DNA from: Lysobacteraceae bacterium NML91-0213
Lineage (GTDB): Bacteria > Pseudomonadota > Gammaproteobacteria > Xanthomonadales > Xanthomonadaceae
Assembly (NCBI GenBank): GCA_002798175.1
Contig: NWQL01000001.1
Location: 199,552-263,551, forward strand
Direction: 5' to 3'
DNA length: 64,000 nt
The translations under genes were made by a program, and so were the position numbers. Positions 45,400 through 53,980 of this stretch are shown piece by piece. How positions within the stretch are numbered: the stretch's first letter is position 1; every line of letters begins with the position of its first letter. The notes below the pieces were generated by a model, which did not search any database, was not told the DNA's origin, and worked only from the letters and a program-made list of their open reading frames with translations.

Positions 45400-45783
45400 C
45401 TAGTGCAACGTACGCGGGACGGACAGCGTGAACGGCGGGATCGGTGCATCGAAATGCGTGCCGTCCTCGCCGACCATGTCGTAACGGCCCTGCATGCTGC
45501 CGACCGCGGTCTCGAGCACCGCGCCGGAGGTGTATTCGAACTGCTCGCCCGGCTCGATCAGCGGCTGCTCGCCGACCACGCCTTCGCCATGCACCTCGTC
45601 GACCTTGCCGTTGCCGTCGGTGATGATCCAGTGGCGTGACACGAGCTGTGCCGCACGACGGCCGAGGTTGCGGATGCGGATCGTGTAGGCGAACACATAC
45701 CGGTCGTGGTCCGGCTCGGATTCCTCGTCGAGGAAACGCGTCGCGATCTGGATTTCCAGTGTGTAGTCCGGTCTTTCGTCCAT
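45400..45783 (-). CDS. apaG: ApaG domain protein
   Basis: 127 aa, the standard length. YVFAYTIRIRNLGRRAAQLV, SRHWIITDGNGKVDEVHGEG and VVGEQPLIEPGEQFEYTSG define the fibronectin-III-like ApaG fold. Its biochemical role is unclear; in E. coli it is linked to cobalt and magnesium efflux, and it is almost always next to apaH. A TACACT -10-like motif lies just upstream on this strand, but too near the ATG to be convincing. Confidence 0.95.
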   Translation of the reverse strand: MDERPDYTLEIQIATRFLDEESEPDHDRYVFAYTIRIRNLGRRAAQLVSRHWIITDGNGKVDEVHGEGVVGEQPLIEPGEQFEYTSGAVLETAVGSMQGRYDMVGEDGTHFDAPIPPFTLSVPRTLH

Positions 45784-45842
45784 GCGCACAGTGTATCGTC
45801 CGCAGCCGCAAAGAGCGGGTGAGGCGAAGCCCCGATCGCCGA

Positions 45843-46649
45843 CTACGCCTCGGCCGGAGCCTTCGACAGCGCGATGAAGTCGGCGACCTCGAGCTGTTCC
45901 GCGCGTTGCCCGGGATCGATGCCGGCCGACGCGATCGCCTCCGCGGACAACAGCCCGCCCAGTGCATTGCGCAGGGTCTTGCGGCGCTGGCCGAACGCGG
46001 CGCGCACGATTGCCGCGAAGCGCGCGCGATCGTCGATCGGCACGCGCGCGGGCGGTTTCGGCACCAGCCTCACGACCGCGGAGTCCACCTTCGGTGGTGG
46101 CCGGAACGCACCGGGCCCGACGGTGAACAGCGGGGTCACGTCGCACCAGGCCTGCAGCATCACGCTCAGCCGGCCGTAGACCTTGCTGCCGGGCCCGGCC
46201 GCCATGCGGTCGACGACCTCCTTCTGCAGCATGAAGTGCATGTCGATGATGGCGTCGGCGTGGTCCAGCGCGTGGAACAGGATCGGCGAGGAGATGTTGT
46301 AGGGCAGGTTGCCGACCAGCCGCAGCGTGCCGCCGGGGCCGGCCAGTTCGCTGAAGTCGACCTTGAGTACATCGCGGTGCACGATCGCCAGCTCACCGAT
46401 GGGCCCGGCCGCCGCGGTCAACGGCGCGATCAGGTCGCGATCGAACTCGATCACCGTCAGCGTGCGATGGGTGCGTAGCAGCGGGAAGGTCAGCGCGCCC
46501 TGGCCGGGACCGATCTCGACGATGCGCTCGCCCGGCTTCGGGTCGATCGCGTGCACGATGCGGTCGATCACCCCGCGCTCGTGCAGGAAATGCTGGCCCA
46601 GTGCCTTCTTGGCGCGGCCGAAGCCGGTGTCGTTGGTGTCGATGCTCAC
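45843..46649 (-). CDS. rsmA: 16S rRNA dimethyladenosine transferase RsmA (KsgA)
   Basis: 268 aa. GRAKKALGQHFLHERGVIDR, VEIGPGQGALTFPLL, VEIGPG-type SAM loop and the catalytic LVGNLPYNISSPILFH are diagnostic. It dimethylates A1518 and A1519 of 16S rRNA. GTG 46649 is chosen: it overlaps the upstream stop (GTGA) and gives the usual N-terminus; the longer frame upstream runs into the CsaA-like gene. Confidence 0.95.
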   Translation of the reverse strand: MSIDTNDTGFGRAKKALGQHFLHERGVIDRIVHAIDPKPGERIVEIGPGQGALTFPLLRTHRTLTVIEFDRDLIAPLTAAAGPIGELAIVHRDVLKVDFSELAGPGGTLRLVGNLPYNISSPILFHALDHADAIIDMHFMLQKEVVDRMAAGPGSKVYGRLSVMLQAWCDVTPLFTVGPGAFRPPPKVDSAVVRLVPKPPARVPIDDRARFAAIVRAAFGQRRKTLRNALGGLLSAEAIASAGIDPGQRAEQLEVADFIALSKAPAEA

Positions 46650-47005
46650 AGCAGGCGGGTTCCAGGAGGGACGTCGGCGTCGGGTACGCACAGGACCACG
46701 CGGCCCTGCGCGTCGTGGAAGCCGGTGACCAGGCATTGCGACATCAGCGGGCCGATCTGCTTCGGTGCGAAGTTCACCACCGCCACCACCAGCCGGCCCA
46801 CCAGCGTGTCCGGGGTGTAAAGGCCGGTGATCTGCGCGCTGGACCTGCGCACGCCGATCTCCGCGCCGAAATCGACCTCGAGTACATAGGCCGGCCTGCG
46901 TGCTTCGGGAAACGCGCGCGCGGCAAGCACCCGGCCCACGCGCAGTTCCACGCGCTCGAAGTCCTCCCAGCCGATCGTCGGCATCGCTGCCGCGGGGCGG
47001 GTCAT
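46646..47005 (-). CDS. CsaA-like tRNA-binding domain protein
   Basis: 119 aa, a single EMAP/Trbp111-type OB-fold: FERVELRVGRVLAARAFPEA, YVLEVDFGAEIGVRRSSAQI, VAVVNFAPKQIGPLMSQCLV and PDADVPPGTRLL. CsaA-type proteins bind tRNA and have been described as secretion chaperones. It overlaps pdxA (ATGA) and rsmA (GTGA), so it is fully embedded in the operon. In E. coli no gene lies between pdxA and rsmA. Confidence 0.88.
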   Translation of the reverse strand: MTRPAAAMPTIGWEDFERVELRVGRVLAARAFPEARRPAYVLEVDFGAEIGVRRSSAQITGLYTPDTLVGRLVVAVVNFAPKQIGPLMSQCLVTGFHDAQGRVVLCVPDADVPPGTRLL

Positions 47006-47991
47006 GCGGCTATTCCCTCGGCGCGGCGACCGGCCAGCTGCGTGCAGGTGGCGATGGCCGCGAACAGGCTCGACGGATCGGCGGTGCCGCGGCCGGCGAG
47101 ATCGAGCGCGGTGCCGTGGTCCACCGCCACCCGGGGATAGGGCAGGCCGAGCGTGAGGTTCACGGCCTGCTCGAAGCCGCTGTACTTCAGCACCGGCAGG
47201 CCCTGGTCGTGATACATCGCCAGCACCGCGTCGTACCCGGCGAGGCGCGCAGGCAGGAACGCGGTATCGGCCGGCAACGGCCCGCGCAGGTCGAAGCCGT
47301 CGACCGTGCGCAGCCGCTCCAGCAGCGGGGCGATGACGTCGAGTTCCTCGCGGCCCAGGTGGCCGTCCTCGCCCGCGTGCGGGTTCAGGCCCAGCACCGC
47401 GATCACCGGGTGCGCACGACCGAAGTCGCGTCGCAGCGCCGCGTGCAGGATCCGCACCACGCGCTCGAGCAGCGGCGCGTCGATGGCGTCGGCGACCTCG
47501 CGCAACGGCAGGTGGGTGGTGGCCAGTGCCACGCGGACGATGTCGTTGGCCAGCATCATCACCACGTCGCGGCCAGCATGGCGCGCGAGCAGCCCGGTGG
47601 TGCCGGTGTAGGGGATGCCGCCGTCGTTGATCGCCGCCTTGTGCACCGGCCCGGTTACCAGGCCATCGCAGGCCCCGGACAGGCAGGCGTCGGCTGCCGC
47701 GGTCAGCGCAGCGATCACCGCGCACGCGTTGGCCGGGTCGGCCTCGCCGAGGCGCGCCGGGCGTGCATTGCGATACTCGACCAGGCGCACCCCGGGCACG
47801 TCGGCCGGCGCGTCATGCGGAATCAGTTCCGGGATGGGCTGGCCGGTGGCTTCGGCCGCGCGGCGCAGGGTGTCGCCATCGCCGAAGACCACGAGGTCGG
47901 CATCCCACTCGCGGGCGAGTGCCGCGACGCACAGTTCCGGCCCGACGCCGGCCGGTTCACCCGGGACCAGCGCGAGCCGGGGACGCCGCAT
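47002..47991 (-). CDS. pdxA: 4-hydroxythreonine-4-phosphate dehydrogenase
   Basis: 329 aa. LVPGEPAGVGPELCVAAL, LVTGPVHKAAIND, YTGTTGLLARHAG, LGLNPHAGEDGHLGREELDV and MYHDQGLPVLKY are PdxA motifs including the metal-binding histidines. It produces the precursor of pyridoxal phosphate. ATG 47991 starts 2 nt after the surA stop; an in-frame start further upstream would lie inside surA. Confidence 0.96.
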   Translation of the reverse strand: MRRPRLALVPGEPAGVGPELCVAALAREWDADLVVFGDGDTLRRAAEATGQPIPELIPHDAPADVPGVRLVEYRNARPARLGEADPANACAVIAALTAAADACLSGACDGLVTGPVHKAAINDGGIPYTGTTGLLARHAGRDVVMMLANDIVRVALATTHLPLREVADAIDAPLLERVVRILHAALRRDFGRAHPVIAVLGLNPHAGEDGHLGREELDVIAPLLERLRTVDGFDLRGPLPADTAFLPARLAGYDAVLAMYHDQGLPVLKYSGFEQAVNLTLGLPYPRVAVDHGTALDLAGRGTADPSSLFAAIATCTQLAGRRAEGIAA

Positions 47992-47993
47992 CC

Positions 47994-49298
47994 TCAGCCG
48001 CCGCTGCCCGCCGGCGCGGAGGTGCCGCGCACGTCGACGAAGGCCTCGCCGCGGATCTCGCGCAGGAAGCGGTTCCACTCGTCTTCCAGCTTGCGCTGGC
48101 CGATCGCCTCGCGGACCTGGGCGCGACGGTTCTCGTCATCGGCCGCGGCCTGGCGGGTGCCGACGCGCTGCACAACGTGCCAACCCGCCTGGGTCCTGAA
48201 CGGTTCGCTGATCGCGCCGTCCTCGAGGCCGGCGACCTGGGCGCCGAAGTCCGGGCCGAACTGGTCGACGGTGAACCAGCCAAGGTCGCCACCGCGATCG
48301 CGCGAGGACGGGTCGTCGGTGTTCTCGCGCGCCAGCTCGGCGAAGTCGGCCCCGCCCACGGCGCGGGCACGCAGGGTCTGCGCACGCGCGCGGGCCTGGT
48401 CGTCGCTGACGTCACCGCCGCTGCGGATCAGGATGTGGCGCGCCTGGTACTGGGTGACGCTGCCGGCGTTCCGGGCGTCACGCACCTCCACGAGCTGCAG
48501 CAGCTGGAAACCACTGGGGCCGCGCATCGGGCCCAGCACCTCCCCCGGCTGCATCGACCGCACGGCGCCCGCGAACGCGGTGGGGATCTCGTCGAGCGAG
48601 CGCCAGCCGAGGCTGCCGCCTTCCAGTGCGTTGGGGCTGTCGGAATAGCGCACGGCGGCCGCCTGGAAGGCCATCTCGCCGCGATCGATCAGCGCCTTGA
48701 TGCCCTCGATCTTCTCTTCCGCGGTGGTGATCTGCTCCGGCGTCGCGCCGTCGGGCAGCGCCACCAGGATATGGGCAAGCTGGTACTGGCGGTCGGCGGC
48801 ATCGCCGGCCAGCGCGGCGTCCACCTCGGCATCGCTGACCACGATGCGGGTCTGTGCGAAGCGCTGGCGCAGGCGCTGCACCATCAGTTCCTCGCGCAGC
48901 GAGTTGCGGAACTCGTCGAACGACAGGCCGTCCGCGGCGAGCTGCTGGCGCAGCTGGTCGGGCGTGAAGCCATTCTGCTGGGCGATCATGCCGACCGCGC
49001 CATCGACTTCGGCATCGCTGACCCGGACGCCCATCTGCGCGGCGCGCGCGGTCTGCAGGCGCACGAGCACCAGGCGCTCGAGCACCTGGCGCTCGAGGAT
49101 CTCGCGCGGCGGCAGCTGGTCGCTGCGGCCCGAATACTGCGCGAGCACGTTGGCGACGGCGCGGTCGAGCTCGCTCTGCAGGATGACGTCCTCGTCCACC
49201 ACGGCGGCGATGCGCTCGAGTGGCACGATGTCCTGCGCGTGGATGGGGGAAGCAGCCAGCAGGGCGGCCGCCAGCAGGGACAGGAGCGTCTTGTTCAT
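47994..49298 (-). CDS. surA: Periplasmic chaperone and peptidyl-prolyl isomerase SurA
   Basis: 434 aa. Signal peptide (LLSLLAAALLAASPIHA), an N-terminal chaperone domain (FTPDQLRQQLAADGLSFDEF) and two parvulin domains, at about residues 170-280 (YQLAHILVALPDG) and 285-390 (YQARHILIRSGGD). It helps outer-membrane proteins such as LptD fold. Its start overlaps the lptD stop by 4 nt. Confidence 0.96.
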   Translation of the reverse strand: MNKTLLSLLAAALLAASPIHAQDIVPLERIAAVVDEDVILQSELDRAVANVLAQYSGRSDQLPPREILERQVLERLVLVRLQTARAAQMGVRVSDAEVDGAVGMIAQQNGFTPDQLRQQLAADGLSFDEFRNSLREELMVQRLRQRFAQTRIVVSDAEVDAALAGDAADRQYQLAHILVALPDGATPEQITTAEEKIEGIKALIDRGEMAFQAAAVRYSDSPNALEGGSLGWRSLDEIPTAFAGAVRSMQPGEVLGPMRGPSGFQLLQLVEVRDARNAGSVTQYQARHILIRSGGDVSDDQARARAQTLRARAVGGADFAELARENTDDPSSRDRGGDLGWFTVDQFGPDFGAQVAGLEDGAISEPFRTQAGWHVVQRVGTRQAAADDENRRAQVREAIGQRKLEDEWNRFLREIRGEAFVDVRGTSAPAGSGG

Positions 49299-51691
49299 GG
49301 CAGGGGGTCGGTTTCGACAGGCTCGCCGATCAGGTCGGACGGCGGGACGAGATAGAGGTCGTCGCGGTAATAACCGAGAATAGCACGGCGCAAACGGTCC
49401 TCCGTGTTGGCGCCCAGCGAGCTCAGGCCCTTCAGTTCAACTTCGAGCTGGATCGCATCGTTCATCTCGCCGAGGCGGTTGCGCACGTAGCGGCGACCCA
49501 CCAGGCGCACGCTCACGCAGCAGCTGTCCCACTGCACGCCGGCGATGCCTTCCAGCAGCTGGCTGTCCTGCAGCGAGTAGTAGTAGCGGCCGACCACGCT
49601 CCAGGTGGCGTTGATCGGGTACAGGAACGAGAAGTCCGCCTGCTCGAGCAGGTCGCGGCGGTAGCGGTAGCCGAGGTTGACGATGCCGTCGTCGCCGATC
49701 AGGTAGCGCGAGCGGATGCTGACGAGGTCGTCGCGGCGGTCGCGCGGATCCCACTGGTAGGCGGCATTGACGCTCCAGCGGTCGTTGATGGCATAGGCGC
49801 CCTCGGCGACCCACGAGGATTCGCCCGATTCGACCGGCGGCGTGCCGGGATCCAGCCACACCCGCAGGTCGTCGAAGTAGCGGATCTGGCCCACGCTCGC
49901 CGACAGCTTCTCCAGGCCGTCGGATTCCCGGATCAGGCGGGTGGTCAGCGCCACCGTCATCTGATTGGCATCGGACTGGCGGTCGGCGCCGGAGAAGCGG
50001 TTGTCGCGGAACAGCTGGCCCCAGCTGAAGGTCATCGAGCCGGTATCGAACACCGGCAGGTTGTCCTGGTTGCGGTAGGGCGTGCGCAGGTAGAACAGGC
50101 GCGGTTCGAGCGTGTGCACGTAGCTTTCGCCGCGGAATATCGTTTCGCGGTCGAAGAACAGCCCGGCGTCGACGCTTGCAATCGGCAGGCTGCGTGACGG
50201 CGCGCGTTCTGCCGGCTGGCCGATGCGGGCGCCGATCTGGTTGGCCAGGTCGTCGTCGAGCCGGTAATGGGTGTAGCGATAGGCCAGCGTCGGGCGCACG
50301 AACCACGCGGCGCCTTCGAACGGCAGCGTCACGTACGGCTTGGCGTCGAAGCGGCTGCCGCCGGGGCGCAGCGCACTGCCATCGCCGTACACCGCGTCGC
50401 TGGTGTGCTCGAAACGGGTGGCGTCGACGTTGAGTCCGGCGACCAGCCACGGGCGCAACGGTTGCTCCCAGTTGCCGAACAGGCGCGGCAGCCGGTTGTA
50501 GGGCATCAGCGCCTCGGTCAGCGTGTAGTCCGAGAGCAGGTTGTAGTCGGCCATCAGCCCGGCATCCCAGTAGCGGCCGCGGCCGAAGATGCCGGTGCTG
50601 CTGGTGATCGTGAGCGGCGACTGCGAGGTGAGGCTGTTGCTCATGTCCTCGAGGTAACGCGGGTCGCTGATCCAGTTGAGATTGGTGGATGCGCTCCAGG
50701 TACGGTTGAAGCGGTGCGAGTCGGAGTAATGGAACATGCCGCGGTCCTCCTCGCGGCGGTTCTCCTCCGGAATGCCCTCGTCGATCTCGCGCTGGCGATC
50801 GCGCTCGGCGAGCTTGTCGCCGGGCAGGTACTCGAAGTTCAGCAGGCCGCCGCCGTTTCCGGTGAGGTAGCGGAACTCGGTGCCCAGCAGGACGCCACGG
50901 CGCGCCATGTAGCGCGGCTCCAGGGTCATGTCGTAGTTCGGCGCCAGGTTGAGGTAGATCGGCTGCGCGTAATCGAAGCCGTTGCGCCCGGAGTAGCCGA
51001 TCGCCGGATACAGCAGGCCGGTCTTGCGGCGGTCGTCGACCGGGAACTTGAAGTACGGCATGTACAGGATCGGGAAGCGCCCGAGCCGTAGCGAGGCGCC
51101 GCGCGCGGTGCCCCAGCCGGTCTCGATATCGACGTCGATCTGCCGCGCGCGCAGCTCCCAGTGACGCTCGCCGGGTGGGCAGGTGGAGTAGGTCGATCCG
51201 TACAGCGAGCCGAGGTCGCCGACCAGCTCGGCGCGGTCGGCGCCACCGTTGCCGCGGCGTTCTATCAGCTGGTAGCGGACGTTCTCGATCTCGTGGCTGT
51301 CCTCGGACTGGTTGCCGCGCAGGCGCTCGGCGACGATGCGCATGCCCGAGTCCTGGTAGCGCACGCTGCCCTCGGCGACGTATTCGCCGGTCTCCTGGTT
51401 GAAGTCGAGGCTGTCGGTGGCCAGGAACTGGTCGCCGCGCTGCAGCGTGGCATTGCCGCGCAGGCGCGTTTCCTCACCGTAGATCCCGGTCAGCGCATCG
51501 CCACCGATCTCGGTGGGCATGTCCTCGCGATCGGCGGAACTGCCGATCGGTGGCGGGGCGTCGGGGAACACCGGCACCGCGTCTTCCAGCGGACACAGCC
51601 GCCAGTCCTCGGGGCGCTCATCGGCGGCCATGGCGCTGAGCGAGAACGCGATGCACAACGGCAGGGGCAGCAGACGGAAGGCTGGGCGCAC
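49295..51691 (-). CDS. lptD: LPS-assembly protein LptD
   Basis: 798 aa. A signal peptide ending SAMA, an OstA/LptA-like beta-jellyroll (RGNATLQRGDQFLATDSLDF, YVAEGSVRYQDSGMRIVAER), then a 26-strand barrel domain starting with YMPYFKFPVDDRRKTGLLYP. It inserts lipopolysaccharide into the outer leaflet with LptE. Cysteines at the N-terminus (RLCPLED, STCPPGERH) and the CC pair near the end (WDSCCVSV) fit the inter-domain disulfides. The start is GTG 51691. First gene of the operon reading to apaH. Confidence 0.96.
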   Translation of the reverse strand: MRPAFRLLPLPLCIAFSLSAMAADERPEDWRLCPLEDAVPVFPDAPPPIGSSADREDMPTEIGGDALTGIYGEETRLRGNATLQRGDQFLATDSLDFNQETGEYVAEGSVRYQDSGMRIVAERLRGNQSEDSHEIENVRYQLIERRGNGGADRAELVGDLGSLYGSTYSTCPPGERHWELRARQIDVDIETGWGTARGASLRLGRFPILYMPYFKFPVDDRRKTGLLYPAIGYSGRNGFDYAQPIYLNLAPNYDMTLEPRYMARRGVLLGTEFRYLTGNGGGLLNFEYLPGDKLAERDRQREIDEGIPEENRREEDRGMFHYSDSHRFNRTWSASTNLNWISDPRYLEDMSNSLTSQSPLTITSSTGIFGRGRYWDAGLMADYNLLSDYTLTEALMPYNRLPRLFGNWEQPLRPWLVAGLNVDATRFEHTSDAVYGDGSALRPGGSRFDAKPYVTLPFEGAAWFVRPTLAYRYTHYRLDDDLANQIGARIGQPAERAPSRSLPIASVDAGLFFDRETIFRGESYVHTLEPRLFYLRTPYRNQDNLPVFDTGSMTFSWGQLFRDNRFSGADRQSDANQMTVALTTRLIRESDGLEKLSASVGQIRYFDDLRVWLDPGTPPVESGESSWVAEGAYAINDRWSVNAAYQWDPRDRRDDLVSIRSRYLIGDDGIVNLGYRYRRDLLEQADFSFLYPINATWSVVGRYYYSLQDSQLLEGIAGVQWDSCCVSVRLVGRRYVRNRLGEMNDAIQLEVELKGLSSLGANTEDRLRRAILGYYRDDLYLVPPSDLIGEPVETDPLP

Positions 51692-51809
51692 GCTGGAAAT
51701 CCGGGGGACAAACGGTCGCCAGAATGCCGCATCCCATCGGCAGCGGCAACGCGACGTCGCGCTCGTCGGCGGCGCCGTGGCGCCTTTCCCGCAACCGCTG
51801 AACGTGGCG

Positions 51810-52736
51810 TCAGTGCGCGGGGTCGCGCAGGGCGCGCACGTGGGCGACGGCGCACTCGCGCAACGCCTGCAGGTCGTAGCCGCCCTCGAGCATCGACACC
51901 ACGCGCCCGCCGGCGTGCTGGCCGGCGATCGCGCACAGTTCGCCGGTCAGCCAGGCGAAGTCGTCGGCCGCCAGCTGCATCTGCGCCAGCGGATCGCGCC
52001 AGTGGGCATCGAAGCCCGCCGACACCAGGAGCAGTTGCGGCCGGAATGCCTCCAGCTCGGGCAGCATGCGTTCCACCCAGGCTTCCTGGAACATCCGGCT
52101 GCCGGTGCCCGGCGCCAGCGGCAGGTTGATGATGTTGCCCGCCCCGCGCTCGCGCCGGCCACCGCTGTGCGGAAACAGTCCGAGCTGGTGCGAGCTCATG
52201 TAGAGCACGCGCGCGTCGGCTTCGAAGATCGCCTGGGTGCCATTGCCGTGATGGACGTCGAAGTCGACGATCGCCACCCGGGTCAGCGCGTGGCGCTCGA
52301 TCGCGTGCGCGGCGGCCACCGCCACGTTGTTGAAGAGGCAGAACCCCATCGCCTGGCCGCCGGTGGCGTGGTGGCCGGGCGGGCGCACCGCGCAGAACGC
52401 ACTGGCGGCATCGCCGTGCATGACCGCATCGACCGCAGCCACGCCGGCACCGGCCGCACGCAACGCGGCTTCACCGGAAAGCGGCGACATCACCGTGTCG
52501 GGGTCGAGATGCACCTGCGCGTCCGTGGATTGTTCCAGGATCGCCACCAGCAGCTCGTCGTCATGCACCCGCAGCAGCTGGCCACGGCTGGCGCGCGGCG
52601 CCTCGCGCCAGTCGAGGCCGGGCAGGTCGTCGCGCAGGGCCTGGATGACCGCAGCCAGGCGTTGTGATGATTCGGGATGGCCCGGGCCGGTGTCGTGGCC
52701 GAGGCAGGCGGCGTGCGTGTAGACCGCCGTGGTCAC
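51810..52736 (-). CDS. Histone deacetylase family hydrolase
   Basis: 308 aa arginase/deacetylase fold. HDTGPGHPESSQRLAAV, AVRPPGHHATGGQAMGFCLF, VAIVDFDVHHGNGTQAIF (metal ligands), SSHQLGLFPHSGG and LLLVSAGFDAHWRDPLAQMQ are class II-type deacetylase motifs. Bacterial members act on acetylpolyamines or other acetylated small molecules. The GTG start at 52736 overlaps the adenosyltransferase stop (GTGA). Confidence 0.92.
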   Translation of the reverse strand: MTTAVYTHAACLGHDTGPGHPESSQRLAAVIQALRDDLPGLDWREAPRASRGQLLRVHDDELLVAILEQSTDAQVHLDPDTVMSPLSGEAALRAAGAGVAAVDAVMHGDAASAFCAVRPPGHHATGGQAMGFCLFNNVAVAAAHAIERHALTRVAIVDFDVHHGNGTQAIFEADARVLYMSSHQLGLFPHSGGRRERGAGNIINLPLAPGTGSRMFQEAWVERMLPELEAFRPQLLLVSAGFDAHWRDPLAQMQLAADDFAWLTGELCAIAGQHAGGRVVSMLEGGYDLQALRECAVAHVRALRDPAH

Positions 52737-53287
52737 CGCGCGCGGCGTTCGTGCCGCCACAGCACTTCGCCGTGGCCGCTGGCGCGGGCAAGCACCCGTG
52801 CAAGCACGAACAGCAGGTCGGAGAGGCGGTTGAGGTAACGCACGGCCTGCGGGCGCACCGCTTCGGCGCATGACAGCGTCACCGTCTCGCGCTCGGCACG
52901 GCGCACGATCGTGCGTGCCAGGTGGCAGCGCGCCGCGGCTTCGCCGCCGCCGGGCAGGATGAAATCCTTCAGCGGCGGCAGGTCCGCGTTGTGGCGGTCG
53001 AGGTGGGCCTCCAGCCGCTCCACGTCCTCGTCGGAAATGGCGGCGTGGCCGGGAATGCACAGCTCGCCGCCCAGGTCGAACAGCTGGTGCTGGATGGCGG
53101 TCAGCAGGTCGCGGACGTCCTCGGGCAGGTCCGCGGCCAGCAGCAGCCCGATCGCCGAATTGGCCTCGTCGACGGTGCCATAGGCATTGACCCGCGCGGA
53201 GTCCTTGCGTGTGCGGCTGCCGTCGCCCAGCCCGGTGGTGCCGTCGTCACCGGTGCGGGTGTAGATCTTCGAAAGGCGGTTGCCCAT
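52733..53287 (-). CDS. Cob(I)alamin adenosyltransferase, PduO type
   Basis: 184 aa. KIYTRTGDDGTTGLGDGSRT is the ATP-binding motif; VNAYGTVDEANSAIGLLLA and ARTIVRRAERETVTL are further PduO/MMAB signatures. It attaches the adenosyl group to cob(I)alamin to make coenzyme B12. The upstream gene on the same strand (stop 14 nt before this ATG) encodes a probable B12 transporter, so the pair looks like a cobalamin salvage unit. Confidence 0.93.
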   Translation of the reverse strand: MGNRLSKIYTRTGDDGTTGLGDGSRTRKDSARVNAYGTVDEANSAIGLLLAADLPEDVRDLLTAIQHQLFDLGGELCIPGHAAISDEDVERLEAHLDRHNADLPPLKDFILPGGGEAAARCHLARTIVRRAERETVTLSCAEAVRPQAVRYLNRLSDLLFVLARVLARASGHGEVLWRHERRAR

Positions 53288-53300
53288 CGAGGTGGCCGGC

Positions 53301-53885
53301 TCAGGTGGCGCGGTCGTCGCGCAGCGCGGCCGTGGGCGCCAGCTGCAGCGTCACCGCATGCACGATCGCGGCGATCGCCACGTACAGCGCCATCGTGCCC
53401 ATGTAGGCCGGCAGCCAGTCGCTGTAGTTCTTCCACCAGCCGGCCAGGGTCGGTTCGGCGACGCTGGCGCTGAGCCAGAAGAAGCTGCCCTGGGCGATCA
53501 GCTGGCACACCGCCGCCGACACCACCACCGCCAGCGCAACGCGGCCCGCGGTGGCGAGGTCCAGAGCGATCGGGCGCCGCGCGACCCAGCTGCCACCGGC
53601 CCACAGCGCGAAGTAGGCGGCAAGCAGGCAGGCATACGCCGGCGATACGCAGTAGTGGCCCCAGAAATCCAGGCCCATGCCGGTGATCACCGCGGCATCC
53701 ACCGCGACCGACAGCGCCATCAGCACCGGGAATGCCCAGCGCATCTGCGCGCGCAGGTACACGCCGCCAAGGAAGAACACCGCCCAGGACGCGTCGGGCA
53801 CTGCCGCGAAGTGGTGGACGCGGGTGGCGGCCAGCGCGAGGGCGAGCACGGCGAAGATCTGGATGGAGCGGGTGGTGGCGTTCAT
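53301..53885 (-). CDS. Small membrane protein, probable BtuM-type cobalamin transporter
   Basis: 194 aa with about six hydrophobic helices. FFLGGVYLRAQMRWAFPVLM and FWGHYCVSPAYACLLAAYF are the conserved-looking parts, with a Cys at residue 79. Known: BtuM proteins are solitary ECF-type S-components of about this length that take up and decyanate vitamin B12 through a conserved Cys (Cys80 in Thiobacillus denitrificans BtuM). Inferred: this is a BtuM, from size, Cys position and the adjacent adenosyltransferase. The 95-nt gap upstream is too short for a full B12 riboswitch. Confidence 0.7.
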   Translation of the reverse strand: MNATTRSIQIFAVLALALAATRVHHFAAVPDASWAVFFLGGVYLRAQMRWAFPVLMALSVAVDAAVITGMGLDFWGHYCVSPAYACLLAAYFALWAGGSWVARRPIALDLATAGRVALAVVVSAAVCQLIAQGSFFWLSASVAEPTLAGWWKNYSDWLPAYMGTMALYVAIAAIVHAVTLQLAPTAALRDDRAT

Positions 53886-53980
53886 CGGCGGCTTCCGGTG
53901 GTTCAGCGCGGGCATTCTAGCCGAGCGCGCCGGGCTGCGCCGTGGCGTCGTGGTCGCGGGCGAATCCGTATCATCCGCGC

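Noticed and set aside
53886-53980. Possible cobalamin riboswitch ahead of the BtuM-like gene
   Set aside because: The gap to divergent ubiH is only 95 nt, too short for the conserved B12 aptamer, and no B12-box-like sequence was recognised.
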